A stretch of 64,000 nt of DNA from assembly GCA_016928575.1 (NCBI GenBank), contig JAFGKK010000002.1:1-64000 (forward strand), written 5' to 3'. The position numbers and the translations under genes were made by a program. Below the pieces are notes generated by a model that did not search any database, was not told the origin of the DNA, and saw only the letters and a list, made by a program, of their open reading frames with translations. This DNA comes from Anaerolineales bacterium (GTDB lineage Bacteria > Chloroflexota > Anaerolineae > Anaerolineales > RBG-16-64-43). This document shows positions 40,928 to 49,673 of the stretch, one piece after another (position 1 is the stretch's first letter; the number at the start of each line of letters is the position of its first letter).

Positions 40928-42223
40928 TTATCCGCCGAAGCCCAGGAAAGCCAGGATCGCGTTCCAGATGATTTCGAAAACCGATTGGCTTTCGCCCGCA
41001 TCGGCCGCCTCCGCCTCCGTCGCGGCGGCTTCCGCAATGGTGAACTGGAACGTATGGGTCCAGGTCTGCGGCTGGTTGAACTCGTCGAGGTAATGGACGG
41101 TCAGCGTGGCTTCGGCCGGCCCCGCCTCTTCGGCGACCGCGGTGGCGATCAGCGAGGTCGAGGTGCTTTCGTTGAGCGGCCCGGAGTAGACCGAGCCGTT
41201 GGTGATCTCGAGTTCGTCGCTGGTCAGTTCGACCGTCCCGGCGTTGATCGGCTGGGTGCCGATGTTGATCACTTCCACCGCCAGCTCGAAGGACTCCCCG
41301 GCGATCAGCGGCGAGGGCAGATCGCCGATCAGGCCGGCCTGCAGGGCGGGCCGGGTCCGGATTTTGAGATAGACGACCTGGTTGTCGGTCAATTCGACTC
41401 CCAGGACGTTGCGGTAGGAAAGCGCAACCGGAACCGGATACAGCCCCGCCGTCGACCCGCCGTCGACCTCCAGCGCGAAGACCGCCTCGGCCGTTTGATG
41501 CGCCGGGATTCGCGCGATGTGGCCGACGTTCCCCTTGCCCACGGTGGCGAACGGTTTGGGCCCTTCCTCGCCTCCCAAGCGGATCAGCACCTGTTCCGCG
41601 TTCCCGGCGCTGACGTTCGAAAGCCGGATCCGCAGGGTGCACGGATCGCCGGGGGCGGGGACCGCCGGTTCGGTGCCGAGGGAGTCGATCAGCAGGGCGG
41701 GGTGGTTCCATCCCGGCTCGCCGAAGGTCAGGCGGACGGGCTCGTCGCCGGAGTATCTGACGGTGATGTCGTCTTCGTCGTCGTAGGAGGAATAATCGAA
41801 GTGGATCACCGGCTGGACCCGCCCGCCTTCGTCGGCGCCGTCTAGCATCATGTGCAGGACTGCCTCCGCCGAAGCGCCGGGATAGAGGTAGGAAAAGCCG
41901 AACACGGCGCTTCCGCTCTCGGTCCCGACGTAGTCGTTGGCCGGCACGGTGCCGACCACTTGGTTGGCGGTGATTGATCCGATGTTGGAGACCGTCAACC
42001 GCAGGTCGAAGGCCCGCGGATAGCTTTCCTCCCGGCCGGTTTGCGGAAGGACTTCGGCGGCCGAGACCACCACCATCGGCCGGCCGTAAATGGTGACATC
42101 GGCCGCGCCGGCGGGCTTCCCGCCGGCCGCCAGGGCCGCGGCCGCCAGCAATAACCCGCCGGCGAACCGCAGGAGCGACGGGCGGGATGTATGCATCTTG
42201 GAAAAAGCAGGTGTCGGATTCAT
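40928..42223 (-). CDS. Secreted CARDB-like repeat protein of the MacB cassette
   Basis: A 431-residue exported protein with signal peptide (LLRFAGGLLLAAAALAAGG..AGA). Beta-sandwich CARDB/COG1361-like units are seen at about 75-190, 190-300 and 300-400 (LRLTVSNIGSITANQVVG, LRIRLSNVSAGNAEQVLI, ELAVEVINIGTQPINAGT). The C-terminal NAILAFLGFGG is a short hydrophobic tail. The ATG overlaps the ATPase stop as ATGA. ATG 42196 is an alternative start. It probably serves as the external partner of the permease. Confidence 0.8.
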   Translation of the reverse strand: MNPTPAFSKMHTSRPSLLRFAGGLLLAAAALAAGGKPAGAADVTIYGRPMVVVSAAEVLPQTGREESYPRAFDLRLTVSNIGSITANQVVGTVPANDYVGTESGSAVFGFSYLYPGASAEAVLHMMLDGADEGGRVQPVIHFDYSSYDDEDDITVRYSGDEPVRLTFGEPGWNHPALLIDSLGTEPAVPAPGDPCTLRIRLSNVSAGNAEQVLIRLGGEEGPKPFATVGKGNVGHIARIPAHQTAEAVFALEVDGGSTAGLYPVPVALSYRNVLGVELTDNQVVYLKIRTRPALQAGLIGDLPSPLIAGESFELAVEVINIGTQPINAGTVELTSDELEITNGSVYSGPLNESTSTSLIATAVAEEAGPAEATLTVHYLDEFNQPQTWTHTFQFTIAEAAATEAEAADAGESQSVFEIIWNAILAFLGFGG

Positions 42224-42918
42224 AAATTCTTCTCCGCGTTGTGGTTGATCCAGCGCCCGTCGAGCATGCGCAGGACCCGCTGGGCGTGCCGGGCGATTCG
42301 TTCATCGTGGGTGACGACCACCAGCGTGCGGCCGTCACGGTGCAGGCGCGTTAGCATCTCCATAACTTCGTGCCCGGTGGCCGAATCCAAATTGCCGGTT
42401 GGTTCGTCGGCCAGCAGCAGATCGGGTGAATTGGCGAGCGCGCGGGCGATGGCCACCCGCTGTTGTTCGCCGCCGGAAAGCTCGCTGGGCTTGTGGTGCC
42501 GGCGGTCCGCCAGGCCCACCTCCGCCAGCAGCCGCTCCGCCCGCGCCGCCCGCTCGCGGTGCGGCACGCCCGCAAACACCATCGGGAAGGCGACGTTGTC
42601 GAGCGCGGTCATCGTCGCCAGCAATTGGAAGGATTGGAAGATGAAGCCCACCCGGTCGCGGCGGTAGCGGCACAGGGCGTCCTGATCGAGGGAGGTGATC
42701 TCCCGCCCCTCGACCCAGATCGTCCCCGAGGTGGGGCGGTCCAATCCGCCGAGGACGTTGAGCAGGGTGGATTTTCCCGAACCGGAGGGGCCCATCACCG
42801 CCACGAACTCCCCGCGCCGGATTGAAAGATCCACCCCGCGCAGGACCTCGAGCGCCTTCCGCCCCAGGTGGAATTTCTTGCGCAGTTGTTCGGCGCGCAG
42901 AAAGACCTGCGGATTCAT
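42220..42918 (-). CDS. MacB/LolD-type ABC ATP-binding protein
   Basis: A 232-residue ATPase with Walker A GPSGSGKST, Q-loop FQSFQLL, signature LSGGEQQRVAIARAL, Walker B LLLADEPTGNLD and the H-loop VTHDERIA. The GEFVAVMGPSGSGKSTLLNVLGGLDRPTSG opening is standard for LolD/MacB ATPases. The ATG 42918 follows the Yip1 stop after seven nt. Confidence 0.96.
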   Translation of the reverse strand: MNPQVFLRAEQLRKKFHLGRKALEVLRGVDLSIRRGEFVAVMGPSGSGKSTLLNVLGGLDRPTSGTIWVEGREITSLDQDALCRYRRDRVGFIFQSFQLLATMTALDNVAFPMVFAGVPHRERAARAERLLAEVGLADRRHHKPSELSGGEQQRVAIARALANSPDLLLADEPTGNLDSATGHEVMEMLTRLHRDGRTLVVVTHDERIARHAQRVLRMLDGRWINHNAEKNL

Positions 42919-42925
42919 GCCGGGG

Positions 42926-43699
42926 TCATCCCATGAAGGATTGGCTGAGTGCGACGCTGGCGGATGCCATGGCGACCGGCGGAATGAGCGAGAGAATCCA
43001 ATACAGGATGGTGATAATCAGGCTTTTAACCCGCGTCACCTTGGCGCAGACGAGGACGCCGACGAAGATGAGGATCAGATACCATATTTCGAAAAGCGTG
43101 ATCCTGCTCAGGATCGGCGCCAGCCCGGCGGTGAGCGGGGTGATCTCGGAAAGGACGTCCGCCTTTAAAAGGTACGACAATCCCGGCTGCCCGGTGGCGC
43201 CCCTCGCCAGCGTGCCGATCACCAGGAAGATCTTGGAGAGGATCGCCGCGGCGGAGGCCCAGACGGTCATCGAGAAGATCGAACCAAAGCGGGCTTGTCC
43301 GCCGAACGCCAAGCTGAGCAGATACAGCAAACCGGCCGCCGAAAGCCACAGGATCGGCCACGATATCGTCTCCAGGATGCCCGTGGCGGCCACCAGGAAG
43401 ACGGGATTGGTGGAAAACTCCCGTTGTTGCTCCAGAACCGCGCGCTGTTCCTCGGTGAATTGCGAACTGGTTTGTTCCATAATGGAATCGTAGCCCTCGA
43501 CCGCCTCGCGCTGGGTGATCGGCAAGGTGACGATCGGAGCCAGCCAGACAACGGCCAGCATGACGAGGGCCGGCCACAGGAAATGCGGTTTTCCGGTCTG
43601 GTCCAGCTGGGTAAACGCCGCTTTGGGACGGATGATCAGCGCAAGCAGAAAACGGGGAAGGCTCATGCTTGGTTTATTTTCCGCATTCGGGGTTTCCAT
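42926..43699 (-). CDS. Yip1-domain membrane protein
   Basis: A 257-residue protein with five membrane segments (about 40-60, 110-135, 150-170, 195-215, 225-250) and the Yip1 opening RFLLALIIRPKAAFTQLD..KPHFLWPALVMLAVVW. Such proteins often precede ABC cassettes and may help membrane insertion or folding; the mechanism is unknown. It has its own -10 box. Confidence 0.85.
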   Translation of the reverse strand: METPNAENKPSMSLPRFLLALIIRPKAAFTQLDQTGKPHFLWPALVMLAVVWLAPIVTLPITQREAVEGYDSIMEQTSSQFTEEQRAVLEQQREFSTNPVFLVAATGILETISWPILWLSAAGLLYLLSLAFGGQARFGSIFSMTVWASAAAILSKIFLVIGTLARGATGQPGLSYLLKADVLSEITPLTAGLAPILSRITLFEIWYLILIFVGVLVCAKVTRVKSLIITILYWILSLIPPVAMASASVALSQSFMG

Positions 43700-43723
43700 G
43701 ATTTTCTCCTTAAGTTCTTCTGG

Positions 43724-43729
43724 ATTATA
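43724..43729 (-). promoter_or_regulatory. -10 box of the Yip1/MacB cassette
   Basis: TATAAT on the minus strand, 24 nt before the ATG at 43699, with AAGGAG between. It begins a transcript distinct from the upstream ABC-2 operon. Confidence 0.5.
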
Positions 43730-43736
43730 CGCATCT

Positions 43737-45362
43737 TCACAATTCCTGTTGCTCGAAGGCCCCCACCGAGAGGATTAGGCAAAGCAGGATCAGCGCTCCG
43801 GCGGAGGCGAGCGCGCCGCCGTTCGCGGCGGCGGGCGGCACGGCGCCGGCGGCTGTCCGCGCGGTCTGCTCGGCCCAGCTCAACAGCCCGCCCGGGAACA
43901 GCGTTCCGTAACGGGGTATCGAGCCCGCCAGCATCAGCGCCACGGACAGCCCGAAACCGATCGCGCCGGCGGCGGCGGTCGATTTGGCAAGCGTGCTGCC
44001 CAACAGTGCCAGTGCCGCGAAGGTCAGGAGCCAAATCAGAAGCAGTCCGTTGGCCAGGAAAAAGGGCGCCGCCTCCAGCGGCCCGAACAACACCAGCGTG
44101 TAGTAGTAGGCTCCGGCGCCCGAGAGCAGGAAGCAGGCGGCGTACATCACGGCCTGGGCGGCGAACTTGGCGGCCAGAAACGCCCAGCGCGGCATCGGCT
44201 TGGCCAGGACCATCGGCGCCACCCCGCGCTCCTTCTCGCCGACGACCGCCCCCATTCCCAACAGGACGGCGAGCAGGAATCCGAATTGGGTCAGGTTCTT
44301 CAGGTACTGACTCATGCCGTCGGCCGCGGTCGGTTCGGGGATCATCGCGGCGAACTGCTGCATCTCGGGGATCGATTTGAGCATCTCGGGAACCAGTTTG
44401 GCGATCAACGGCGATCCCATCCCGAACACGAGGAATACCGCCCCGGTGACCAGGAAGCGCTTGGTCCGCCACAACTGGGTGAGTTCCTTCCCGAACGCGG
44501 TAAGGAAGACCAATGCCTCGCCGCGCAGTCCGCTGCGCATTCTTTCCGGAGTCGACGGGGATGCGGACGATTCCTCCCGCCGGTAACGGCGGATCTGCCG
44601 CGCCGCCCACAGGTATCCCGGAACGAGCATCGCCACAAAAACCAGCTCGAACAACAACGGCCGATCGGCAAGACGCTGGATGCCGTAGACCGCGGCGAAG
44701 TCCACCGCTGCGTGGTACAGCACGGCCAGGGGGATGTAGTATCCCTTGCGGCGCAAACCCGCTCCGGTGAAGGCTTTCCAGACCAATAACGAAAACACCA
44801 GATGCGCGGAGACGGCGATGATCCGTTCCAGCAGCGGGACGGCGCTGTGCCACGGTTGGCCGGCGAGGTAGTCGAGCTGCGCCTGGAGCGCCGTCCGCTG
44901 GACCGGCGCGAGTCCCAGGGATGTCAGGTCCGTGCCGATCAACGGCAGGAGCGTACTGACGGTGGCGGCTGTGAGCACTCCGCCGAAGATCATCGATTCG
45001 ATCCCGCCGTGACCCAGCCCGAGCATCGCCGCATCCGGCAGGCGCATCCATGCGGGGCGCGCCCGGCGGATCACGGCGTATCCGGCGGCGCGCATCAGTT
45101 CCTCGCACAACCCGGCGGTCAGGCCGGCGATCAGCGCCGTCTGCAGGATCGGCGGATCGGCGGCGCCGCCGCCGGGTAGCAGGCCGGCGCGCGCCAACCA
45201 ATCGTTCAGCGGCAGATGGACGACCTGCGAGAGTAAGAAGGTCAGGCTTCCGACGCCGAACAACAGCCAGGGCGTGCGCCGGATCCGGCGCAGGATGGCG
45301 GCGAAGACCACCGGGACGAGGATCATCAAACCGACAGCGATTGCGTACAGGACGGTCAACAT
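43737..45362 (-). CDS. YhfC intramembrane protease-ABC-2 permease fusion
   Basis: A 541-residue membrane protein with two parts. Residues about 1-260 follow the YhfC family: AGLTAGLCEELMR (E-E), AMLGLGHGGIESMIFGG (the H-G-G-x-E motif) and LYHAAVDF. YhfC proteins are predicted glutamic-type intramembrane proteases. After a charged linker (RRYRREESSASP) comes an ABC-2 permease (about 290-541) beginning GKELTQLWRTKRFLVTGAVFLVFGM with VVGEKERGVAPMVLAKPMPRWAF. Fusion of the two is unusual; the frame is continuous with no stop. The protease may regulate or process the exporter or its substrate (inference). Confidence 0.82.
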   Translation of the reverse strand: MLTVLYAIAVGLMILVPVVFAAILRRIRRTPWLLFGVGSLTFLLSQVVHLPLNDWLARAGLLPGGGAADPPILQTALIAGLTAGLCEELMRAAGYAVIRRARPAWMRLPDAAMLGLGHGGIESMIFGGVLTAATVSTLLPLIGTDLTSLGLAPVQRTALQAQLDYLAGQPWHSAVPLLERIIAVSAHLVFSLLVWKAFTGAGLRRKGYYIPLAVLYHAAVDFAAVYGIQRLADRPLLFELVFVAMLVPGYLWAARQIRRYRREESSASPSTPERMRSGLRGEALVFLTAFGKELTQLWRTKRFLVTGAVFLVFGMGSPLIAKLVPEMLKSIPEMQQFAAMIPEPTAADGMSQYLKNLTQFGFLLAVLLGMGAVVGEKERGVAPMVLAKPMPRWAFLAAKFAAQAVMYAACFLLSGAGAYYYTLVLFGPLEAAPFFLANGLLLIWLLTFAALALLGSTLAKSTAAAGAIGFGLSVALMLAGSIPRYGTLFPGGLLSWAEQTARTAAGAVPPAAANGGALASAGALILLCLILSVGAFEQQEL

Positions 45363-45380
45363 TGCGGATCGCTTTCCGGA

Positions 45381-46364
45381 TTACGAACTCATCTTCAGGA
45401 AAATCTCTTCCAGCGACGGCCGGACCCACTCCAACCGGTCGGTTGTCAAACCGTGCTTGACGATCAGCGGCATCAGCTCGCGCTTTCCGTCGGCCGCGCT
45501 GTGGACCAGGATGCGGACGACCGGACCTTCGCGGACGATGTTCGCCACCCACGGACGGCCGCGTAATTCCTCATGGAAGGCCGCCTGCGCGCCGCCTTCC
45601 CCGGCGGCGGTCGGATCCCATTCCACCTCGGCCGCGTTCACCGGATAGCGCGCGAGCAGTTGCTCCATGCCGGAGATCAGCAACAACCGCCCTTGGTGCA
45701 ACACCGCCAGCGAATCGCAGACCCGTTCGACGTCGTTGAGGATGTGGCTGGAGAAGAACACCGTCCGCGGCCCGCGGATCCGCGAAATCATCTCCAACAC
45801 TTCGTGCCGTCCGGCCGGGTCGAGCGAACTGGTCGGCTCGTCGAGCAAGAGGACCGGCGGATCGCCGATCATCGCCTGGGCGATTCCCAGCCGCTGGATC
45901 ATCCCGCCGGAAAATCCGCCGATCCGGCGGCGGGCCGCTTCATTCAGTCCGGAAAGCTCGAGCAATTCCTCGATCTGCCGCCGGCGCGCCTGCGCCGGCA
46001 GTTCCAAGATCCGGCCGACGTAACCCAGATATTCGCGCGCGCTCATCCAGGAATAGAAGGCGGGATTTTGGGGCAGGTAGCCGAAACGCGCCCGCGCCAG
46101 GCGGTCGGCGCCGGTGGTCTCGCGCCCGTCGATCCAGGCTCGGCCGGCGCTTGGAAACGCCAGGCCGGTCAGCAGACGCATCGTCGTCGTCTTCCCGGCG
46201 CCGTTTCGGCCGAGGAATCCGAACACCGATCCGCGCGGAACGGCCAGGTCCAATCCGTCCAGCGCCCGGATCGCGCCGTAGGTTTTCGACAATCCGCGGC
46301 AGAAGATTGCCGCCCTTTCGGGAGATCCCGGAACGGGAAAACGCGGATCGTTCTCCACCGGCAT
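45381..46364 (-). CDS. ABC-2 exporter ATP-binding protein
   Basis: A 327-residue ATPase with Walker A GRNGAGKTT, signature FSGGMIQRLGIAQAM, Walker B VLLLDEPTSSLDP and SSHILNDV. A C-terminal extension of about 85 residues is typical. The best start is ATG 46364 with GGAGAGG just before it. It overlaps nothing but lies 17 nt from the PLDc_N gene, and its partner is the YhfC-permease fusion 18 nt downstream. Confidence 0.9.
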   Translation of the reverse strand: MPVENDPRFPVPGSPERAAIFCRGLSKTYGAIRALDGLDLAVPRGSVFGFLGRNGAGKTTTMRLLTGLAFPSAGRAWIDGRETTGADRLARARFGYLPQNPAFYSWMSAREYLGYVGRILELPAQARRRQIEELLELSGLNEAARRRIGGFSGGMIQRLGIAQAMIGDPPVLLLDEPTSSLDPAGRHEVLEMISRIRGPRTVFFSSHILNDVERVCDSLAVLHQGRLLLISGMEQLLARYPVNAAEVEWDPTAAGEGGAQAAFHEELRGRPWVANIVREGPVVRILVHSAADGKRELMPLIVKHGLTTDRLEWVRPSLEEIFLKMSS

Positions 46365-46380
46365 CCTCTCCAGGTTCAAC

Positions 46381-46578
46381 TTATTCTTCCACCCGTCCGG
46401 CGGCGAAATAAACGATCGGTCCGACCATCTCGCCGAAAATGATGATCACCGCCCACAGCCACTTGGGGCCGCGCGTTTTTTCCCGCCGCCGCAGGTCGAG
46501 CAGCGCCGCCGCCATCAGGATCAATTGGATGACGACCAGGGGGATGATCAGCGGCAGGTATTGTTGCAGGGTTTCCAT
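46381..46578 (-). CDS. PLDc_N domain small membrane protein
   Basis: A 65-residue protein with two membrane helices (about 8-26, 39-58) and the PLDc_N pattern LLDLRRREKTRGPKWLWAVIIIF..GPIVYFAAGR. It is the kind of small protein seen at the head of ABC-2 bacteriocin- or antibiotic-resistance-type operons. The start follows AGGAGAA, and ATG 46608 would be a less likely start. An AT-rich operator-like region lies upstream. Confidence 0.8.
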   Translation of the reverse strand: METLQQYLPLIIPLVVIQLILMAAALLDLRRREKTRGPKWLWAVIIIFGEMVGPIVYFAAGRVEE

Positions 46579-46612
46579 GGGGAATTCTCCTGTTCCGACC
46601 GAGGCCATTCCG

Positions 46613-46655
46613 TATATAAAGTATCAAATGTATTATTGAACTAATTGTATCAACG
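46613..46655. promoter_or_regulatory. AT-rich promoter/operator region of the ABC-2 operon
   Basis: Two direct GTATCAA repeats (46621-46627, 46648-46654) 27 nt apart, and TATATA-type boxes, in an otherwise GC-rich genome. Precise promoter elements could not be fixed. Confidence 0.4.
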
Positions 46656-46811
46656 ATCGGATCGGCTGTCAAGGAAGGGGTTATGGGAAACCGACCGCGT
46701 CAGCGGGATTGGCGTGCCGGCGCCGGGGTGAACCCCGGCGCGATCGGATTCGGCACCTTCGACATCTTGATCCGGAAAAACCCTTCGGCGCGGTTGAACC
46801 AAAGCTGATTA

Positions 46812-47510
46812 TTAAATTGATCTGTTCCCCGCCGACGGCCTCTTTTTTCCTTCCAAAAGTTCCCGCCAGATTTTGCGTTCCCCGCCCACCGTCGTCGTTT
46901 CGCCGTGGCCGGGGAGGATTTCGACGCTTTCCGGCAGGGCCAGGATTCGGCGCACGCTCTCCATCAGCTCCGCCTCGTTGCCCCCCAAGAGGTCCGACCG
47001 GCCGACTCCGCCGCCGGCGAAAAGCGTGTCGCCGGAGAACAACCAGCCGCGCTGACGCTCGTAAAAACCGACGCCGCCCGGCGAGTGGCCCGGCAGGGGA
47101 ATCACTTCAAAGGCGAGGCCGCCGAGGGGGATTTTTTCCCCCGCTTTGAGTGCGTGCTGGGGCTTCGGCTGATCGGGGATTTTTAATCCGAAGAGCTCCG
47201 CGCCGCCGTGAATCCACCACAGCGGGAGATCCGCCGGATGCAGGGCGATCGGACAGCGGGCCTTCTCCGCCAGCTCCCCGCAGGCGGCCATGTGGTCGAA
47301 GTGGCCGTGCGTGACCAGCACCCAGACCAGCGTCCATTCGTGCATCGCCAGCGAATGCTCGATGCGCCAGGTTTCGTCGCCCGGATCGATGACGGCCGCC
47401 TTTCCGCTGGCGATGTCCGCCGCCAGATAGCAGTTGGTCTGCAGCGGGCCGACGGTCAGGCGGACGATTTCCCCCTTTCGGTGCGGCGTCGCAGGGATTT
47501 TCTTGGTCAT
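46812..47510 (-). CDS. MBL-fold hydrolase (hydroxyacylglutathione hydrolase-like)
   Basis: A 232-residue metallo-beta-lactamase-fold protein: T-H68-G-H70-F-D72-H73 binds two metals, with PLPGHSPGGVGF, FSGDTLFAGGGVGR and LPGHGETT following. The closest group is GloB-like thiolesterase enzymes that release a thiol from acyl-glutathione-like substrates. In a Chloroflexota-like host the thiol may differ. The ATG overlaps the previous stop (ATGA), and no Shine-Dalgarno is seen, so translation is likely coupled. Confidence 0.88.
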   Translation of the reverse strand: MTKKIPATPHRKGEIVRLTVGPLQTNCYLAADIASGKAAVIDPGDETWRIEHSLAMHEWTLVWVLVTHGHFDHMAACGELAEKARCPIALHPADLPLWWIHGGAELFGLKIPDQPKPQHALKAGEKIPLGGLAFEVIPLPGHSPGGVGFYERQRGWLFSGDTLFAGGGVGRSDLLGGNEAELMESVRRILALPESVEILPGHGETTTVGGERKIWRELLEGKKRPSAGNRSI

Positions 47511-48151
47511 CGGATTTTGGTTTTCCGGCGCAGGATCGGGCGGGCGGGCCGCTCGGCGCCCTGCAACAGGTTGAGGGCGAGGAGGCCCAGGCCGAACACC
47601 CCGCCGAGCACGCCGAAGAACAGCAGAGGGTATTTCCATCCCTGCGGGCCGGGAAATGCGGAATAGGGGAAGGACCGCGCCCAGACGGGCTGTTGAACGT
47701 AGACGCCCTGGGCGTCCGCGGCGCCGGCTTTAAAGAGGAACAGATTGAACTGGCCGCTGCCGGCCGCCGGCCTGAGGAGCGACCAGTAGAAATGCGCCGG
47801 CTTGTCCATCTGCAGGGGGGTGGAAATCTGCCCGGCGGGCGCCACGTTTAAGGTCGCGGATTGGATCTCGGCCACGACCACCGGGCTGGCTTCCCCGGCC
47901 GGCGGAAAATCCGCCGCGGCCCCCTGCGGCCGCAGGATCGCGTTCACCGAGACGATCTCCCCCGCCGGCCCGAAGCGCGGATAGCGCACCTCGAGGAGAT
48001 AATCCTGCGGCAGAAGGCTCGATTCAATCAGGAAGGACTCGGTGCGGTAACTCGTCGGCCAAAGCGCGTAGGTTGCCAGCAGGGCGGCGGCGGCCGCGAG
48101 GACGATGCCGATAACCCTGTGGTTCCTGCGGGAACGGCGGCGGATGTCCAT
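47507..48151 (-). CDS. Two-helix membrane protein of unknown function
   Basis: A 214-residue protein with N-terminal (about 13-32) and C-terminal (about 173-197) membrane segments and an external domain between, of no known family (beta-rich, SFLIESSLLPQDYLLEVRYPRF). Start is probably ATG 48151, six nt after a TATAAT box, rather than ATG 48169, which would place the initiation codon inside the promoter region. It is translationally coupled to the MBL gene. Confidence 0.7.
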   Translation of the reverse strand: MDIRRRSRRNHRVIGIVLAAAAALLATYALWPTSYRTESFLIESSLLPQDYLLEVRYPRFGPAGEIVSVNAILRPQGAAADFPPAGEASPVVVAEIQSATLNVAPAGQISTPLQMDKPAHFYWSLLRPAAGSGQFNLFLFKAGAADAQGVYVQQPVWARSFPYSAFPGPQGWKYPLLFFGVLGGVFGLGLLALNLLQGAERPARPILRRKTKIR

Positions 48152-48157
48152 TCCGGG

Positions 48158-48163
48158 ATTATA
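48158..48163 (-). promoter_or_regulatory. -10 box with leaderless placement for the membrane protein
   Basis: TATAAT on the minus strand, six nt before ATG 48151. Confidence 0.55.
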
Positions 48164-48408
48164 CGACATGCGGAAGGGGATTTCTTGATCAAGATCACGG
48201 AATTCCTTGCGAATGGAACGGCCGAAAAAAGCACAAACGGCGCATCGGGGAAAAAACCAAAGGGTGTGTTTTTCCCCGCGACTTTCCCAAATGGAGCGAG
48301 ACGGAACTCCTGGTTCTGCCGAAACAAGGGAAAGCCGCTTGATGAAATTTCTTGCGCCCGAACAATGAGGACGGATTAATCCGCCCGGGGATACGCCGAA
48401 CTGCAGGC

Positions 48409-48417
48409 TGATATAAT
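48409..48417 (+). promoter_or_regulatory. Extended -10 promoter of ruvB, leaderless placement
   Basis: TGATATAAT, six nt before ATG 48424, with no Shine-Dalgarno between. This is the clearest of the leaderless candidates. Confidence 0.65.
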
Positions 48418-48423
48418 CAATTC

Positions 48424-49470
48424 ATGGAAAAGGAACGCCTGGTTTCCTCCAATCTGCGCGGCGAGGAAGCCTTTGATCCGGCCTTGCGCCCGACGACTCT
48501 GGCCGAAGTGATCGGCCAATCGCGGATCAAGGAAAACCTGGAAGTCCAGATCGGCGCCGCGCGCGAGCGGGGCGAGCCGCTGGACCACACGCTGTTCTAC
48601 GGCCCGCCCGGCTTGGGCAAGACCACCTTCGCCCACGTCCTGGCGCGCGAGATGAGCGTCTCGATCAAAGTCACCTCCGGTCCGGCCATCGAGCGGGCGG
48701 GGGATCTGGCCGCGATCTTAACCAACCTTCAGCAGGGCGACATCCTTTTCATCGACGAGGTCCACCGTCTCGGCCGCGCCATCGAAGAAGTGCTTTACCC
48801 GGCGATGGAGGATTTCTCCCTCGACATCGTCATCGGCAAGGGGCCCAGCGCGCGCTCGATCCGCCTGCACATGCCGCCCTTCACCGTCGTCGGCGCCACC
48901 ACCCGCCTGGCGATGGTCAGCTCGCCCCTGCGGGCGCGGTTCGGGGCCGTCTACCGGGTGGATTTTTACGACCCCGATTCGATCGCCGAGATCGTCCGCC
49001 GCGGCGCCTTTCTGCTCGGGGTGCAGATCGACGAGGGCGGGGTGCGCGAGATCGCCCGCCGGGCGCGCGGCACGCCGCGCGTGGCGCTGCGCCTCCTGCG
49101 GCGCGTGCGCGACTACGCCCAAGTGCGGGCCGGCGGCGCCGTCGACCTGGGGGTGGCGCGTTCCGGAATGGACTTGCTCAACGTCGATTCGCTCGGCTTG
49201 GATGAGATCGACCTGCGGGTTTTGCGGACGATCATCGAAAAATACGGCGGCGGGCCGGTCGGGCTGGCCACCATCGCCGCCTCGATCAGCGAGGAGCCGG
49301 AGACGATCATGGACGTCTACGAGCCGTACCTGCTTCAGCTCGGCTTCCTCGACCGCACCCCGCAGGGGCGCACGGCCACCCGCCTGGCGTACGAACACCT
49401 CGGGCTGGAATTCCGTCGGCCGGAACAACCCAGCCTGTTTTCCGGGGACGGCGGCGATCCGCCGAAATGA
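48424..49470 (+). CDS. ruvB: Holliday junction branch-migration ATPase RuvB
   Basis: A 348-residue RuvB. Walker [10 protein letters not shown] at 60-68, Walker [10 protein letters not shown] near 107-115, the sensor/arginine region ([18 protein letters not shown]), and the winged-helix end ([37 protein letters not shown]). Length is normal. It is expressed from an extended -10 promoter directly before its ATG. The RuvA and RuvC genes are not in this window. Confidence 0.97.
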   Translation: MEKERLVSSNLRGEEAFDPALRPTTLAEVIGQSRIKENLEVQIGAARERGEPLDHTLFYGPPGLGKTTFAHVLAREMSVSIKVTSGPAIERAGDLAAILTNLQQGDILFIDEVHRLGRAIEEVLYPAMEDFSLDIVIGKGPSARSIRLHMPPFTVVGATTRLAMVSSPLRARFGAVYRVDFYDPDSIAEIVRRGAFLLGVQIDEGGVREIARRARGTPRVALRLLRRVRDYAQVRAGGAVDLGVARSGMDLLNVDSLGLDEIDLRVLRTIIEKYGGGPVGLATIAASISEEPETIMDVYEPYLLQLGFLDRTPQGRTATRLAYEHLGLEFRRPEQPSLFSGDGGDPPK

Positions 49471-49673
49471 ATTCGCGCTTTCTTCATTAATAGCGTGTTG
49501 AAGCAGGGATATTCGAGCGGTTGAACAGCCCCGGCGGTTGACCGGGGCGGATCGTAACCGCCTCCCGTATCGCGGTCTCGATCCGCCCGCAGAGAACGCG
49601 GGCTGGTCGACCGGTTGTTTTCGATGCCCTGGTAGATGACCGACTGCTTGGGATCAATCCCCCGAGGCCGCTG

